Assembly (NCBI GenBank): GCA_044360385.1
Contig: JBIKKK010000136.1
Location: 1-5,992, forward strand
Length of the DNA stretch: 5,992 bases
Direction of reading: 5' to 3'
From: Mxb001 sp044360385
GTDB lineage: Bacteria > Actinomycetota > Actinomycetes > S36-B12
The first letter of the stretch is position 1; each line of letters begins with the position of its first letter. The notes under the pieces were generated by a model. The model did no database searches and was not told where the DNA came from. It worked only from the letters and a program-made list of their open reading frames with translations. The translations under genes were made by a program, and so were the position numbers. Below, one piece after another: positions 1-5,253 of the stretch.

Positions 1-831
1 GGAGCCGGGGTCGACGCCGACGGTGCCGGCAACCCACTGCAGGTCGGGCAGCAGGTGGTGGTCAATCCCAACTCCAGCTGCGGCGCCTGCGCCTACTGCG
101 GCGAAGGTCGACCGTGGCTGTGCGACTCCTTTTCCGGTATCGGGTCGTCCACGCCGGGTGGCTTCGCGGAGTTCGTCCTCGTCCCTCGCGGGCAGGTCTT
201 CGACGCCAGCGGTATCCCGCTCGACCTTGCCGTCTTCGCCGAGCCTGCAGCCTGCATTGCCCACCTCATGGACCGCCTCGATCTGCTCACCGGCTGCTCC
301 ATCGTCGTCCTCGGCGCCGGACCCACCGGTGTGCTCCTCACGCAGTTCCTGCGCATGAACGGCGCTGCCTCCGTCGTCGTCGCTGACCCCAATGCCTACA
401 AGCTCGATCTCGCGGTGGGACTCGCTGAAATCACTACGCATGTGGTCGATCGGAGTGACGTTCGCGGGACAGTCGAACGCCTGCGCGGTGAGCAAGGCTT
501 CGATGTGGTCATCGACGCCACCGGTCGCGCCGATGTCATCGCCGAACTCCCTCGACTGGCGCGCAATGGTGGGCGCATCGTTTACTACGGCGTGGCCGAC
601 GAGGCCGACCTCGTGAGCATCTCACCCTTCGAGATCTTCCGTCGCGAGCTGACCATCATGGGCTCCTTCACGGAAGTGGACTCATTCCCGGACGCACTGG
701 CGGCGTTCCGCAGTGGAGCCATTCGCACGGAGGGCCTCATTACGCACCGCTACCCCATTGATGCCTACGCCGAGGCTCTCGCGGCGATGCGCTCGGACAG
801 GTCAGCGCACAAGATCGTGATCACGCCGTAG
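1..831 (+). CDS. Zinc-dependent medium-chain alcohol/polyol dehydrogenase, 5' end missing
   Basis: NAD(P)-dependent oxidation of an alcohol, probably a sugar alcohol, in the cytoplasm. The frame is open from base 1, so 276 residues are visible and about 70 N-terminal residues (including the first catalytic zinc ligands of the GHE region) lie outside the window. In visible numbering, C27, C30, C33 and C41 form the structural-zinc lobe (C-x2-C-x2-C-x7-C). E81 in FAEPAAC is the Glu that serves as a catalytic zinc ligand in sorbitol dehydrogenases. GAGPTG at 105-110 is the Rossmann glycine motif, and D129 at the end of the second strand favours NAD over NADP. The C-terminus (SPFEIFRRELTIMGSF, then ITHRYPID) is typical of sorbitol/iditol/arabitol dehydrogenase relatives. 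The substrate cannot be told from sequence. The gene ends with TAG 11 bp from the stop codon of the convergent amidase gene. The family call is secure; the exact enzyme is not. Confidence 0.93.
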   Translation, partial: GAGVDADGAGNPLQVGQQVVVNPNSSCGACAYCGEGRPWLCDSFSGIGSSTPGGFAEFVLVPRGQVFDASGIPLDLAVFAEPAACIAHLMDRLDLLTGCSIVVLGAGPTGVLLTQFLRMNGAASVVVADPNAYKLDLAVGLAEITTHVVDRSDVRGTVERLRGEQGFDVVIDATGRADVIAELPRLARNGGRIVYYGVADEADLVSISPFEIFRRELTIMGSFTEVDSFPDALAAFRSGAIRTEGLITHRYPIDAYAEALAAMRSDRSAHKIVITP

Positions 832-842
832 GAGCGTCGTGG

Positions 843-2273
843 CTAGATCCGTGGCCGCGGCACTGGATGCACCGTCTCGTAGGCCCGGGCGGCGCGCAGG
901 ACCGTCACTTCATCGTGCGCGCGTCCCACGATCTGCAATCCCACGGGAAGGCCCGCTGACGTGAGGCCGCAGGGCACGGTGATCGCCGGCTGTTGCGTGA
1001 GGTTGAAGGGGTAGCTGAAGGGCGTCCACGACAGCATGGACTCCGGCGTCATCGGCACCGCGCCTGCGGGCCGCGCCTCGAAGGCCGGGATCGCGACCGC
1101 CGGCGTGACGAGCACGTCGTAGCGGGTCATGAAGAGACGCATCTGCGTGCCCAGCGCATTGCGCTTCAGGGTGAGCAGCTGCACATCCTGCGCGCTCAAC
1201 TCCGCACCCTGCGCGGCCTGCGCCGCGAAGTCGGGATCGGTCACCGCCTGGCCTTCGGGCCTGAGGGAGTCGTAGACCGTCTTGGAGGAGACGAACCACA
1301 GCCCGGTAGAGATGTCGAGGGGATCCTCGATGCCGGGGTCAACCTGCTCGATGATCGCGCCGAGTGCTTCGAGTTCGCGGACGGCTTTGGCGACGAGCGC
1401 GGCCACCTCGGTGTCGACCTCGGCGTACCCGAGCGCGGGCGAGTAGGCGATGCGCATGCCGCGGATACCGTTATCGAGACCGGCGAGGTAGTCGACGCCG
1501 TCGTAGGGCAGTGACGTCCAGTCGCGTGGATCCGGCTGCGCGACGATGTTCATCATGAGCGCGCAGTCGGTTACGCTCATCGTGTGCGGGCCGACGTGCG
1601 CCACGCTGCCGAAGGGCGAGAGCGGGTACGCCGGGACGCGGCCAAAACTCGCCTTCATGCCGACGTTGCCACAGAAGGCCGCAGGGATACGCACACTCCC
1701 CGCACCATCGGTGCCCATGCTGAGCTGACCAAGTCCGGCTGCGACCGCCGCCGCCGTGCCACCTGATGAGCCTCCCGGCGTCTTTGTGGGATCCCAGGGA
1801 TTGCGGCTGATTCCCGTGAGCGGGGAGTTGGTCTCGGCCTTGCAGCCGAACTCCGGAGTCGTCGTCTTGCCGAACATCGCCGCGCCAGCTTCACGCAGGC
1901 GCGCAACGGAGGGCGCGTCCTCCTCCCAGGGCTGATCGGGATTGATCGCGCGGCTGCCGCGCAGGGTCGGCCACCCCTTGGTCCAGAGGATGTCCTTGAT
2001 GGTCGTCGGCACGCCCTCTACTGCGCCCACGGGTGCGCCTGTCGTGCGGTGTGCCACCCAGCGCGCCTCGCTCTCGCGTGCGGCCGCGAGTCCGGCGTCG
2101 GCGTCGACGAGGACGAAGGCGTTGATGAGCGGATCCACGCGCTCCACTCGCTCGAGTACCTGCTGCATCGCCTCGACGGGTGAGACCTGGCCGCTGCGGT
2201 AGAGCTCGATGAGCTCGGTGGCCGTGAGCTGCGTGAGATCCATGCGCGGAGTCTGCCAGCGCGCCTCGCTCAC
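843..2273 (-). CDS. Amidase-signature family hydrolase
   Basis: Hydrolyses a carboxylic amide bond; the substrate is unknown. The 476 residues match the usual family length. The Ser-cisSer-Lys triad is visible as K93 (TIKDI), S169 (in PGGSSGG) and the nucleophile S193 (in GTDGAGSVRIPA). The 24-residue gap between the two serines equals that of FAAH and malonamidase E2. The C-terminal family motif QQPAITVPCG...GLPVGLQIVG is at 427-450. The nucleophile motif reads GAGS where GGGS or TGGS is commoner. GatA of the tRNA amidotransferase is related, but no gatB or gatC is near, so a stand-alone amidase is likelier. The start is uncertain: GTG at 2273 follows the deoR stop by 15 bp, whereas ATG at 2243 gives MDLTQLTATELIELYRSG, which resembles typical family N-termini. 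Neither has a clear Shine-Dalgarno sequence. The short gap and shared strand suggest co-transcription or translational coupling with deoR. Confidence 0.94.
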   Translation of the reverse strand: MSEARWQTPRMDLTQLTATELIELYRSGQVSPVEAMQQVLERVERVDPLINAFVLVDADAGLAAARESEARWVAHRTTGAPVGAVEGVPTTIKDILWTKGWPTLRGSRAINPDQPWEEDAPSVARLREAGAAMFGKTTTPEFGCKAETNSPLTGISRNPWDPTKTPGGSSGGTAAAVAAGLGQLSMGTDGAGSVRIPAAFCGNVGMKASFGRVPAYPLSPFGSVAHVGPHTMSVTDCALMMNIVAQPDPRDWTSLPYDGVDYLAGLDNGIRGMRIAYSPALGYAEVDTEVAALVAKAVRELEALGAIIEQVDPGIEDPLDISTGLWFVSSKTVYDSLRPEGQAVTDPDFAAQAAQGAELSAQDVQLLTLKRNALGTQMRLFMTRYDVLVTPAVAIPAFEARPAGAVPMTPESMLSWTPFSYPFNLTQQPAITVPCGLTSAGLPVGLQIVGRAHDEVTVLRAARAYETVHPVPRPRI

Positions 2274-2288
2274 GGGCTACACCGCCCG

Positions 2289-3074
2289 CTAGGCGATCAC
2301 AACCTCCACGCCAGCGGCTGACAATGCGGCCAGCACGTCGGTCGTGATCCCCGCATCCGTCACCAGCACGTGCACGGCCGTGAGCGGAGCAATCAGCCCG
2401 GGGAGTACTCGGCCAATCTTGCTCGAATCCGCGACAACCACGACTCTCTCCGCACGCTCCAACAGCACCGCATTGGTGCGCGCCTCGACGTTGTCGTGCG
2501 TCGTGAGCCCCGCCTCGAGATCCAAGCCATCCACTCCGATGTACGCCGTGCCAATGCTGGCCTGAGCCAGTGCCGACTCGGCCCAGGGACCTACTAGCTC
2601 CGTGCTCTGCGAGCGCGCGACCCCGCCCGAGACCACCACACGGATGCGGGGCTTGGCCGCCATCTCACTGGCGATATTGAGAGCATTGGTGACCACGACA
2701 AGGTCCACGCGCTTCGACAGCACGCGCGCGATCTCGCTGGTCGTCGTACCCCCGGTGAACCCCACCGTCTGCGGCCCGGGAGGCAGGAGATCAGCGGCGG
2801 CCTTGGCGACAGCGGCCTTCTCCCTTTGCGAGCGGCGATCGCGGTAGGCGACGGGAAGCTCAGTGCTCGACTCGGTGGGCACGGCCCCGCCGTAGCGGCG
2901 CGTGCACAGCCCCTGCTCTTCGAGGATCGCGAGATCGCGACGTAGCGTCGCTTGGGAAACACCGAACTCCGCGGCCAGATCGGTGGCGTGGACTTCGCCC
3001 TGCTCACGCAGGCGCACGAGGATGGTCGCCATGCGCTCACCGCGCAGTGCGCCGTCAGCCGAGCGCGCGGGCAT
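2289..3074 (-). CDS. DeoR-family transcriptional repressor
   Basis: DNA-binding repressor expected to respond to a phosphorylated sugar or related metabolite. With the ATG at 3074 it has 261 residues, normal for DeoR/GlpR proteins. The N-terminal winged helix-turn-helix (about 13-65) carries the hallmark GEVHATDLAAEFGVSQATLRRDL, followed by GLCTRRYGGAV. The C-terminal effector domain (about 75-255) has the ribose-5-phosphate-isomerase-like motifs GFTGGTTT, VVTNALNIA, VVSGG, IGVDGLD, VADSSKIGR and VTDAGI. An in-frame ATG at 3089 would add five residues but has no ribosome binding site, while GGGAGG (3079-3084) lies 4 nt before the ATG at 3074; I chose the latter. The gene is followed closely by the amidase. 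Upstream lie two hairpins and a 12-bp direct repeat that could be an autoregulatory site. A polyol-type dehydrogenase nearby fits sugar-alcohol metabolism, but the regulon cannot be read from this window. Confidence 0.94.
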   Translation of the reverse strand: MPARSADGALRGERMATILVRLREQGEVHATDLAAEFGVSQATLRRDLAILEEQGLCTRRYGGAVPTESSTELPVAYRDRRSQREKAAVAKAAADLLPPGPQTVGFTGGTTTSEIARVLSKRVDLVVVTNALNIASEMAAKPRIRVVVSGGVARSQSTELVGPWAESALAQASIGTAYIGVDGLDLEAGLTTHDNVEARTNAVLLERAERVVVVADSSKIGRVLPGLIAPLTAVHVLVTDAGITTDVLAALSAAGVEVVIA

Positions 3075-3096
3075 GGCGCCTCCCGGCATAGGGAAT

Positions 3097-3115
3097 GCGA
3101 GCGGCGACCGCTCGC
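3097..3115 (-). terminator. Second hairpin between the cysteine-rich gene and deoR
   Basis: GCGAGCGG (3097-3104) and CCGCTCGC (3108-3115) form a perfect 8-bp GC-rich stem with a 3-nt loop. It lies 22 nt before the preferred deoR start and has no U-tract after it in the minus direction. It may act with the preceding hairpin as a tandem terminator, or be an operator or attenuator for deoR. The sequence does not decide between these. Confidence 0.4.
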
Positions 3116-3137
3116 TTCGGGTGCCCTCGCCTCGGGT
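3111..3137. repeat. 12-bp near-perfect direct repeat upstream of deoR
   Basis: CTCGCTTCGGGT (3111-3122) and CTCGCCTCGGGT (3126-3137) differ at one base and are 15 bp apart start to start. The 7-mer CTCGGGT occurs again at 3283-3289. The repeat sits 37-63 bp upstream of the preferred deoR start. DeoR-family proteins often bind repeated half-sites near their own gene, so an autoregulatory operator is possible. A small local duplication is the simple alternative. Confidence 0.35.
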
Positions 3138-3149
3138 AGGCGGAGAGGG
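3124..3149 (-). terminator. Hairpin directly after the cysteine-rich protein gene
   Basis: Immediately after the TAA, the minus strand can fold as CCCTC (3145-3149) with GAGGG (3124-3128) and GCCT (3138-3141) with AGGC (3129-3132). A 3-nt bulge and a 5-nt loop separate the arms. There is no U-tract, so it is not a classic intrinsic terminator; many actinobacterial terminators lack one. It could equally protect the 3' end or attenuate readthrough into deoR. Confidence 0.4.
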
Positions 3150-3266
3150 TTAGGCGCAGGTGCAGCGCTTCGGCTCGGGGACGGACGCCATGACCTGGTC
3201 GGCATGCTCGCCGCAGCCGGTCCAGGTGACCTTGCCGCACGCGTAGCAGGGGGCGGGGCTGCACAT
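3150..3266 (-). CDS. Small cysteine-rich protein, likely metal-binding
   Basis: A 38-residue ORF starting MCSPAPCYACGKVTWTGCG and ending in CTCA, then TAA. Six of 38 residues are Cys (2, 7, 10, 18, 35, 37), with H21 between them. This gives a CxxC pair at 7-10 and a CxC pair at 35-37, enough ligands for one zinc, iron or copper site. AAGGAG (3275-3280) sits 8 nt before the ATG, a strong ribosome binding site in this high-GC setting. From memory, short proteins of this pattern (CxxCGKxTWxGCGxHxDxVM...RCxC) occur widely in bacteria and are annotated as hypothetical; I cannot verify this here, and I know of no established function. Just upstream is a CsoR/CstR-type operator overlapping a plausible -10 box, suggesting control by copper or reactive sulfur. 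It is short enough to be missed by usual ORF length cut-offs. It is unlikely to be a chance ORF, given the Cys spacing, the ribosome binding site and the promoter. Confidence 0.8.
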   Translation of the reverse strand: MCSPAPCYACGKVTWTGCGEHADQVMASVPEPKRCTCA

Positions 3267-3295
3267 GGGACGCGCTCCTTCTCTCGGGTTGGACC

Positions 3296-3324
3296 AATAT
3301 ACCCCAGGGGGTATAGCTCATGCA
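3296..3324 (-). promoter_or_regulatory. Putative promoter of the cysteine-rich protein gene
   Basis: On the minus strand, TATATT (3296-3301) matches the -10 consensus at five of six positions and overlaps one end of the palindrome. A start site would fall near 3288, giving a leader of about 22 nt that contains the AAGGAG ribosome binding site. The -35 region at 17-bp spacing (TGCATG, 3319-3324) is a poor match, as expected if an activator or an extended -10 contributes, or if the call is wrong. Confidence 0.4.
3298..3315. promoter_or_regulatory. CsoR/CstR-type operator palindrome
   Basis: TATACCCCAGGGGGTATA is a perfect inverted repeat with 8-bp arms and a 2-bp centre. Known operators of the CsoR/RcnR/CstR (DUF156) repressor family have this form: AT-rich ends flanking C-tract and G-tract arms. 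Its centre lies 40 bp upstream of the start of the cysteine-rich protein, and it would cover the spacer between the -35 and -10 boxes of that gene's promoter, where a repressor blocks RNA polymerase. It is also 54-57 bp upstream of the YbaK-like gene on the other strand, so it could affect both. No DUF156 regulator gene is in the window. Confidence 0.65.
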
Positions 3325-3368
3325 CGTCGTCACGCCTAGCCACCCCCCGGATGTGGTCTCATCGGCAC

Positions 3369-3911
3369 ATGATGCCGCTGGGCAACCTCAATGTCACTCC
3401 CGCGACCGCGAATGTGGATCTCCTCGCCCTCGCGACTGCCGCTGCCCTGGCCGAATGGAGCGGAAGCGACAGCGTCGGCGTCGCACCCATCGATCCCGAT
3501 CTCGCCGACACAGCGGCCTTCTGTGAGGCGTATGCCGTGCCGCTCGAGGCCTCGGCCAACTGCGTGGTCCTCGCGGGCAAGCGCGAGGGGCAGGTGCGCA
3601 TGGCTGCGTGCCTGGTGCTCGCGACCACTCGCGCCGATGTCAACGGCGTCGCGAGGCGCTGGCTCGACGTCCGCAAGATCTCTTTCGCTCCGATGGATGA
3701 CGCCGTGGCGATGACGGGCATGGAGTACGGCGGGATCACCCCGATCGGCCTGCCCGCGGACTGGCCGATACTGGTGGACTCGCGCGTCATCGCACAGCCG
3801 GCGATCGTGATCGGCAGCGGCCTCCGCCGGTCGAAGATCGTGCTGCCAGGCGCGGTCCTGCGCGAGTATCCGGGCGTGCACGTCATCGACGGGCTGGCGA
3901 ACGACGTCTGA
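3369..3911 (+). CDS. YbaK/EbsC-fold protein (aminoacyl-tRNA deacylase-like)
   Basis: Belongs to the YbaK/ProX fold, whose known members hydrolyse mischarged aminoacyl-tRNAs (for example Cys-tRNA(Pro)) in the cytoplasm. Numbering is from the ATG at 3372 (179 residues; family usual about 150-180). DTAAFCEAYAVP (46-57) matches the DTAEEAA...GVP region. A strand follows at 63-69. LVLATTRADVNG (81-92) corresponds to the VLVPGDRRVDL segment. GMEYGGITPIGLPADWPILVD (116-136) is the diagnostic GGVSPxG region, and a GSGLRRSKIVL strand is at 148-158. The lysine that catalyses deacylation in YbaK (the K of KTLVV) aligns by eye with N63 in SANCVVLAG, so the activity may differ. The start is uncertain: ATGs at 3351, 3369 and 3372 are all in frame and none has a clear ribosome binding site. 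The gene is divergent from the cysteine-rich gene and probably monocistronic. Confidence 0.87.
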   Translation: MMPLGNLNVTPATANVDLLALATAAALAEWSGSDSVGVAPIDPDLADTAAFCEAYAVPLEASANCVVLAGKREGQVRMAACLVLATTRADVNGVARRWLDVRKISFAPMDDAVAMTGMEYGGITPIGLPADWPILVDSRVIAQPAIVIGSGLRRSKIVLPGAVLREYPGVHVIDGLANDV

Positions 3912-3922
3912 CCCAGGCATCA

Positions 3923-3938
3923 CGCCAAGCTTTTGGCG
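3923..3938 (+). terminator. Weak hairpin after the YbaK-like gene
   Basis: CGCCAA-GCTT-TTGGCG gives a 6-bp stem and a 4-nt loop starting 12 nt after the stop codon. No U-tract follows. A second weak stem (GGCCC 3986-3990 with GGGCC 4000-4004, 9-nt loop) lies further on in the same 122-bp gap. Either may help end the transcript before the next gene, which has its own ribosome binding site. A possible -10 box TACGGT at 3971-3976 has no recognisable -35. Confidence 0.3.
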
Positions 3939-4033
3939 CTCTCCAGGCACCGCGAGCCGCCAAGGTCCAGTACGGTCGGTCGCCAGGCCCAGTCATCACG
4001 GGCCCCGGCACATCGGACAACCCAGGAGAGACG

Positions 4034-4711
4034 ATGAGTGACAACGCCGAGAGCAAATCGACGGTCACACAGGGTGCTCTCGCAATCGCCGCAGCCGTGC
4101 TCTTGGGCATCGCGGCCGTGCTCACCGCGTGGTCGGCGTACCGGGAATCACTCACGAGTGATCTGGTGCTGAAGAGCTACTCCGAGCAGCAGGCCGCCCG
4201 CTCGCTCGCCAACGACGCGTATATCCGGTCAGGGCAGGAGCGCCAGCAGGAGCTCTCAATCTTTGTCGAGTCGGCCCTCGCGTACGTTGCGGCCAGCAAG
4301 GACGGTGACACTACGGTCGCCGACTATCTGACGCAGGGGATCATGAGCCCAGAGCTCCTCGCAGCGTTCGAGTGGTGGACCGACGAGCCTGAAGAAACCA
4401 CGCCCCCCACGCCCTTCGTCCCCGAGAACCCGACCTTTGCCGCTCTCCCCAGCCAGGTGCTGCTCGTCGAGGGCCAGGCCTACGACGAGCAGGCTGAGGC
4501 CCTGCGCATCGCAGCAGAGACAGCGGATGCCAACTCCGACCGCTTCGACCTCGCCAACGTGTTCTTCGCCGTGGTGCTCTTCGTCGCTGGTCTCACGACC
4601 ATCGTGCAACGTCGGTCGATCCAGATCGCTTTCCTCGCCTTGGGTAGCTTCGGCATCATCGCGGGCCTCGCCATCCTCGCCACGACGCCGGGAGCCTTCG
4701 CCCTCGGATAA
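4034..4711 (+). CDS. Three-helix membrane protein of unknown function
   Basis: I do not recognise a characterised family. The 225-residue product has a short polar N-terminus and a first hydrophobic helix at about 14-36. A hydrophilic acidic segment of about 135 residues (38-172) follows, with EFWW-like aromatic content (FEWW 112-115) and a Thr/Pro-rich stretch EETTPPTPFVP (120-130). Helices follow at about 173-191 and 197-217, joined by a tight QRRS turn (192-195). By the positive-inside rule, the RR turn is cytoplasmic and the long segment is outside. The helical 40-90 and 145-170 regions could pair as a stalk. AGGAG (4024-4028) lies 5 nt before the ATG, so the start is firm. The gene ends 1 bp before a strong hairpin shared with the convergent SHOCT gene. 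Its codon use and composition match its neighbours. A sensory or envelope role would be a guess. Confidence 0.85.
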   Translation: MSDNAESKSTVTQGALAIAAAVLLGIAAVLTAWSAYRESLTSDLVLKSYSEQQAARSLANDAYIRSGQERQQELSIFVESALAYVAASKDGDTTVADYLTQGIMSPELLAAFEWWTDEPEETTPPTPFVPENPTFAALPSQVLLVEGQAYDEQAEALRIAAETADANSDRFDLANVFFAVVLFVAGLTTIVQRRSIQIAFLALGSFGIIAGLAILATTPGAFALG

Positions 4712-4712
4712 G

Positions 4713-4749
4713 CGAGGAGCACCCAATCTTTGAGATCGGGTGCTCCTCG
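4713..4749. terminator. Shared bidirectional terminator hairpin
   Basis: CGAGGAGCACCC (4713-4724) pairs perfectly with GGGTGCTCCTCG (4738-4749), a 12-bp stem. Past one A/C mismatch the stem continues as ATCT/AGAT around a TTG loop. It lies 1 bp after the stop of the upstream + gene and 18 bp beyond the stop of the convergent - gene, the right place to end both transcripts. It has no T-tract on either strand. Confidence 0.75.
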
Positions 4750-4767
4750 GAGACGCGCGAACGATGT

Positions 4768-5142
4768 CTAGCTGAGTGCCTTGGTCTTGAGCTTGTCGAA
4801 CTCCGCCTGCGAGATGGCACCGGAGTTGAGCAGCTGCTGTGCCTGAGCGATCTGCTCAGCCGGGCTGGTGCCCGCGACCTGCTTGATGTACGCCGCCTGA
4901 TCCTGCTGCGCTTCGACCACGGCCGTCTGCTGGCGCTCGGCCATGGACTTGCCGTAGACGATTACGTAGATGAGCAGCGAGATGAGTGGAATAAAGATGA
5001 GGAAGATGATCCAGAGGGCCTTGGCGAAGCCACCCATCTGGTGATTCCGGAACAGGTCGATCACGACACTGAACAGGATCATGAAGTACATGATCATGAA
5101 GAAGATGACGAGAAGGCTCCATAGGAACTGGCCGAACTCCAC
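4768..5142 (-). CDS. Small PLDc_N-SHOCT membrane protein
   Basis: A 124-residue membrane protein. Residues about 6-29 and 42-63 are hydrophobic helices. The intervening FRNHQMGGFAKALW followed by a Phe/Ile-rich helix ending IPLISLLIYVIVYG is the pattern of the PLDc_N domain (the short two-helix module also found before phospholipase D-type domains, often alone). A Gln/Ala-rich linker (70-92) leads to a C-terminal SHOCT domain (about 93-123: PAEQIAQAQQLLNSGAIS, then EFDKLKTKAL). SHOCT is a short helical module thought to mediate oligomerisation; neither domain has a settled function. The start is GTG at 5142 with GGAG (5149-5152) 6 nt upstream, and no better ATG is in frame. It converges on the three-helix protein and diverges from the transporter. 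A candidate promoter lies at 5178-5206. Confidence 0.88.
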   Translation of the reverse strand: MEFGQFLWSLLVIFFMIMYFMILFSVVIDLFRNHQMGGFAKALWIIFLIFIPLISLLIYVIVYGKSMAERQQTAVVEAQQDQAAYIKQVAGTSPAEQIAQAQQLLNSGAISQAEFDKLKTKALS

Positions 5143-5177
5143 GATGAACTCCGATTCTCAGAAACTGGGACGGTGAC

Positions 5178-5206
5178 ACTCTAGGGGGCTCTCTTAGTCA
5201 GGTCAC
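5178..5206 (-). promoter_or_regulatory. Putative promoter of the PLDc_N-SHOCT gene
   Basis: On the minus strand, GTGACC (5201-5206; four of six to TTGACA) and TAGAGT (5178-5183; TAnnnT type) are separated by 17 bp. The start site would be near 5171, a leader of about 28 nt holding the GGAG ribosome binding site. The -35 box lies inside the left arm of the 5201-5231 inverted repeat, so a protein bound there would affect it. Confidence 0.4.
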
Positions 5207-5235
5207 ACCGCGCTGGCACTGCGGTGTGATCACAC
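5201..5235. promoter_or_regulatory. Overlapping inverted repeats in the divergent promoter region
   Basis: TCACACCGC (5203-5211) and GCGGTGTGA (5221-5229) are perfect 9-bp arms around a 9-bp centre; the pairing extends by a G-T and a G-C to 5201 and 5231. The right arm runs into GTGTGATCACAC (5224-5235), itself a perfect 12-bp palindrome, so the TCACAC half-site appears three times in alternating orientation. The site lies between the divergent SHOCT and transporter genes and overlaps the likely -35 box of each. This looks more like a regulator binding site than a terminator. I do not recognise the cognate regulator. Confidence 0.5.
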
Positions 5236-5253
5236 TGTGGTCATCCGTAGGCT
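5226..5253 (+). promoter_or_regulatory. Possible promoter of the transporter gene
   Basis: TAGGCT (5248-5253) fits the TAnnnT -10 pattern, and GTGATC (5226-5231) at 16-bp spacing matches TTGACA at three of six positions. The -35 would overlap the 12-bp palindrome. The match is weak and rests partly on position. Confidence 0.25.

Noticed and set aside
816..825. CGTGATCACG palindrome near the end of the dehydrogenase gene
   Set aside because: It is 10 bp, within coding sequence encoding IVITP, a normal C-terminus, so it is probably chance. It shares only the TGATCA core with the 5224-5235 palindrome.
993..1514. Plus-strand ORF opposite the amidase
   Set aside because: It is an Arg/Gly/His-rich antisense shadow of the amidase C-terminal half, with no ribosome binding site or motif.
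843..2273. GatA subunit of the glutamyl-tRNA(Gln) amidotransferase
   Set aside because: Length and triad fit, but there is no gatB or gatC nearby, and the co-transcribed neighbour is a DeoR repressor, so a stand-alone amidase is more likely.
3087..3089. ATG at 3089 as the deoR start
   Set aside because: It lacks a ribosome binding site, and the GGGAGG that it would place inside the gene is correctly positioned for the ATG at 3074.
3055..3333. Minus-strand ORF covering the cysteine-rich gene in another frame
   Set aside because: Its Arg-rich sequence has no recognisable pattern, and the AAGGAG ribosome binding site and Cys pattern belong to the 3150-3266 frame.
2594..3343. Minus-strand ORF of about 250 codons overlapping deoR
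   Set aside because: It is Arg/Pro/Ser-rich out-of-frame translation of deoR, with no motifs; the DeoR frame carries clear helix-turn-helix and effector motifs.
2952..3368. Long in-frame extension upstream of the YbaK-like protein
   Set aside because: The open frame runs antisense across deoR and the cysteine-rich gene, the added residues show no domain, and the YbaK similarity begins only after the ATGs at 3351-3372. It is a GC-driven artefact.
3336..3950. Minus-strand ORF of about 200 codons opposite the YbaK-like gene
   Set aside because: It is a His/Arg/Asp-rich antisense shadow without motifs, and the plus-strand frame is clearly the real one.
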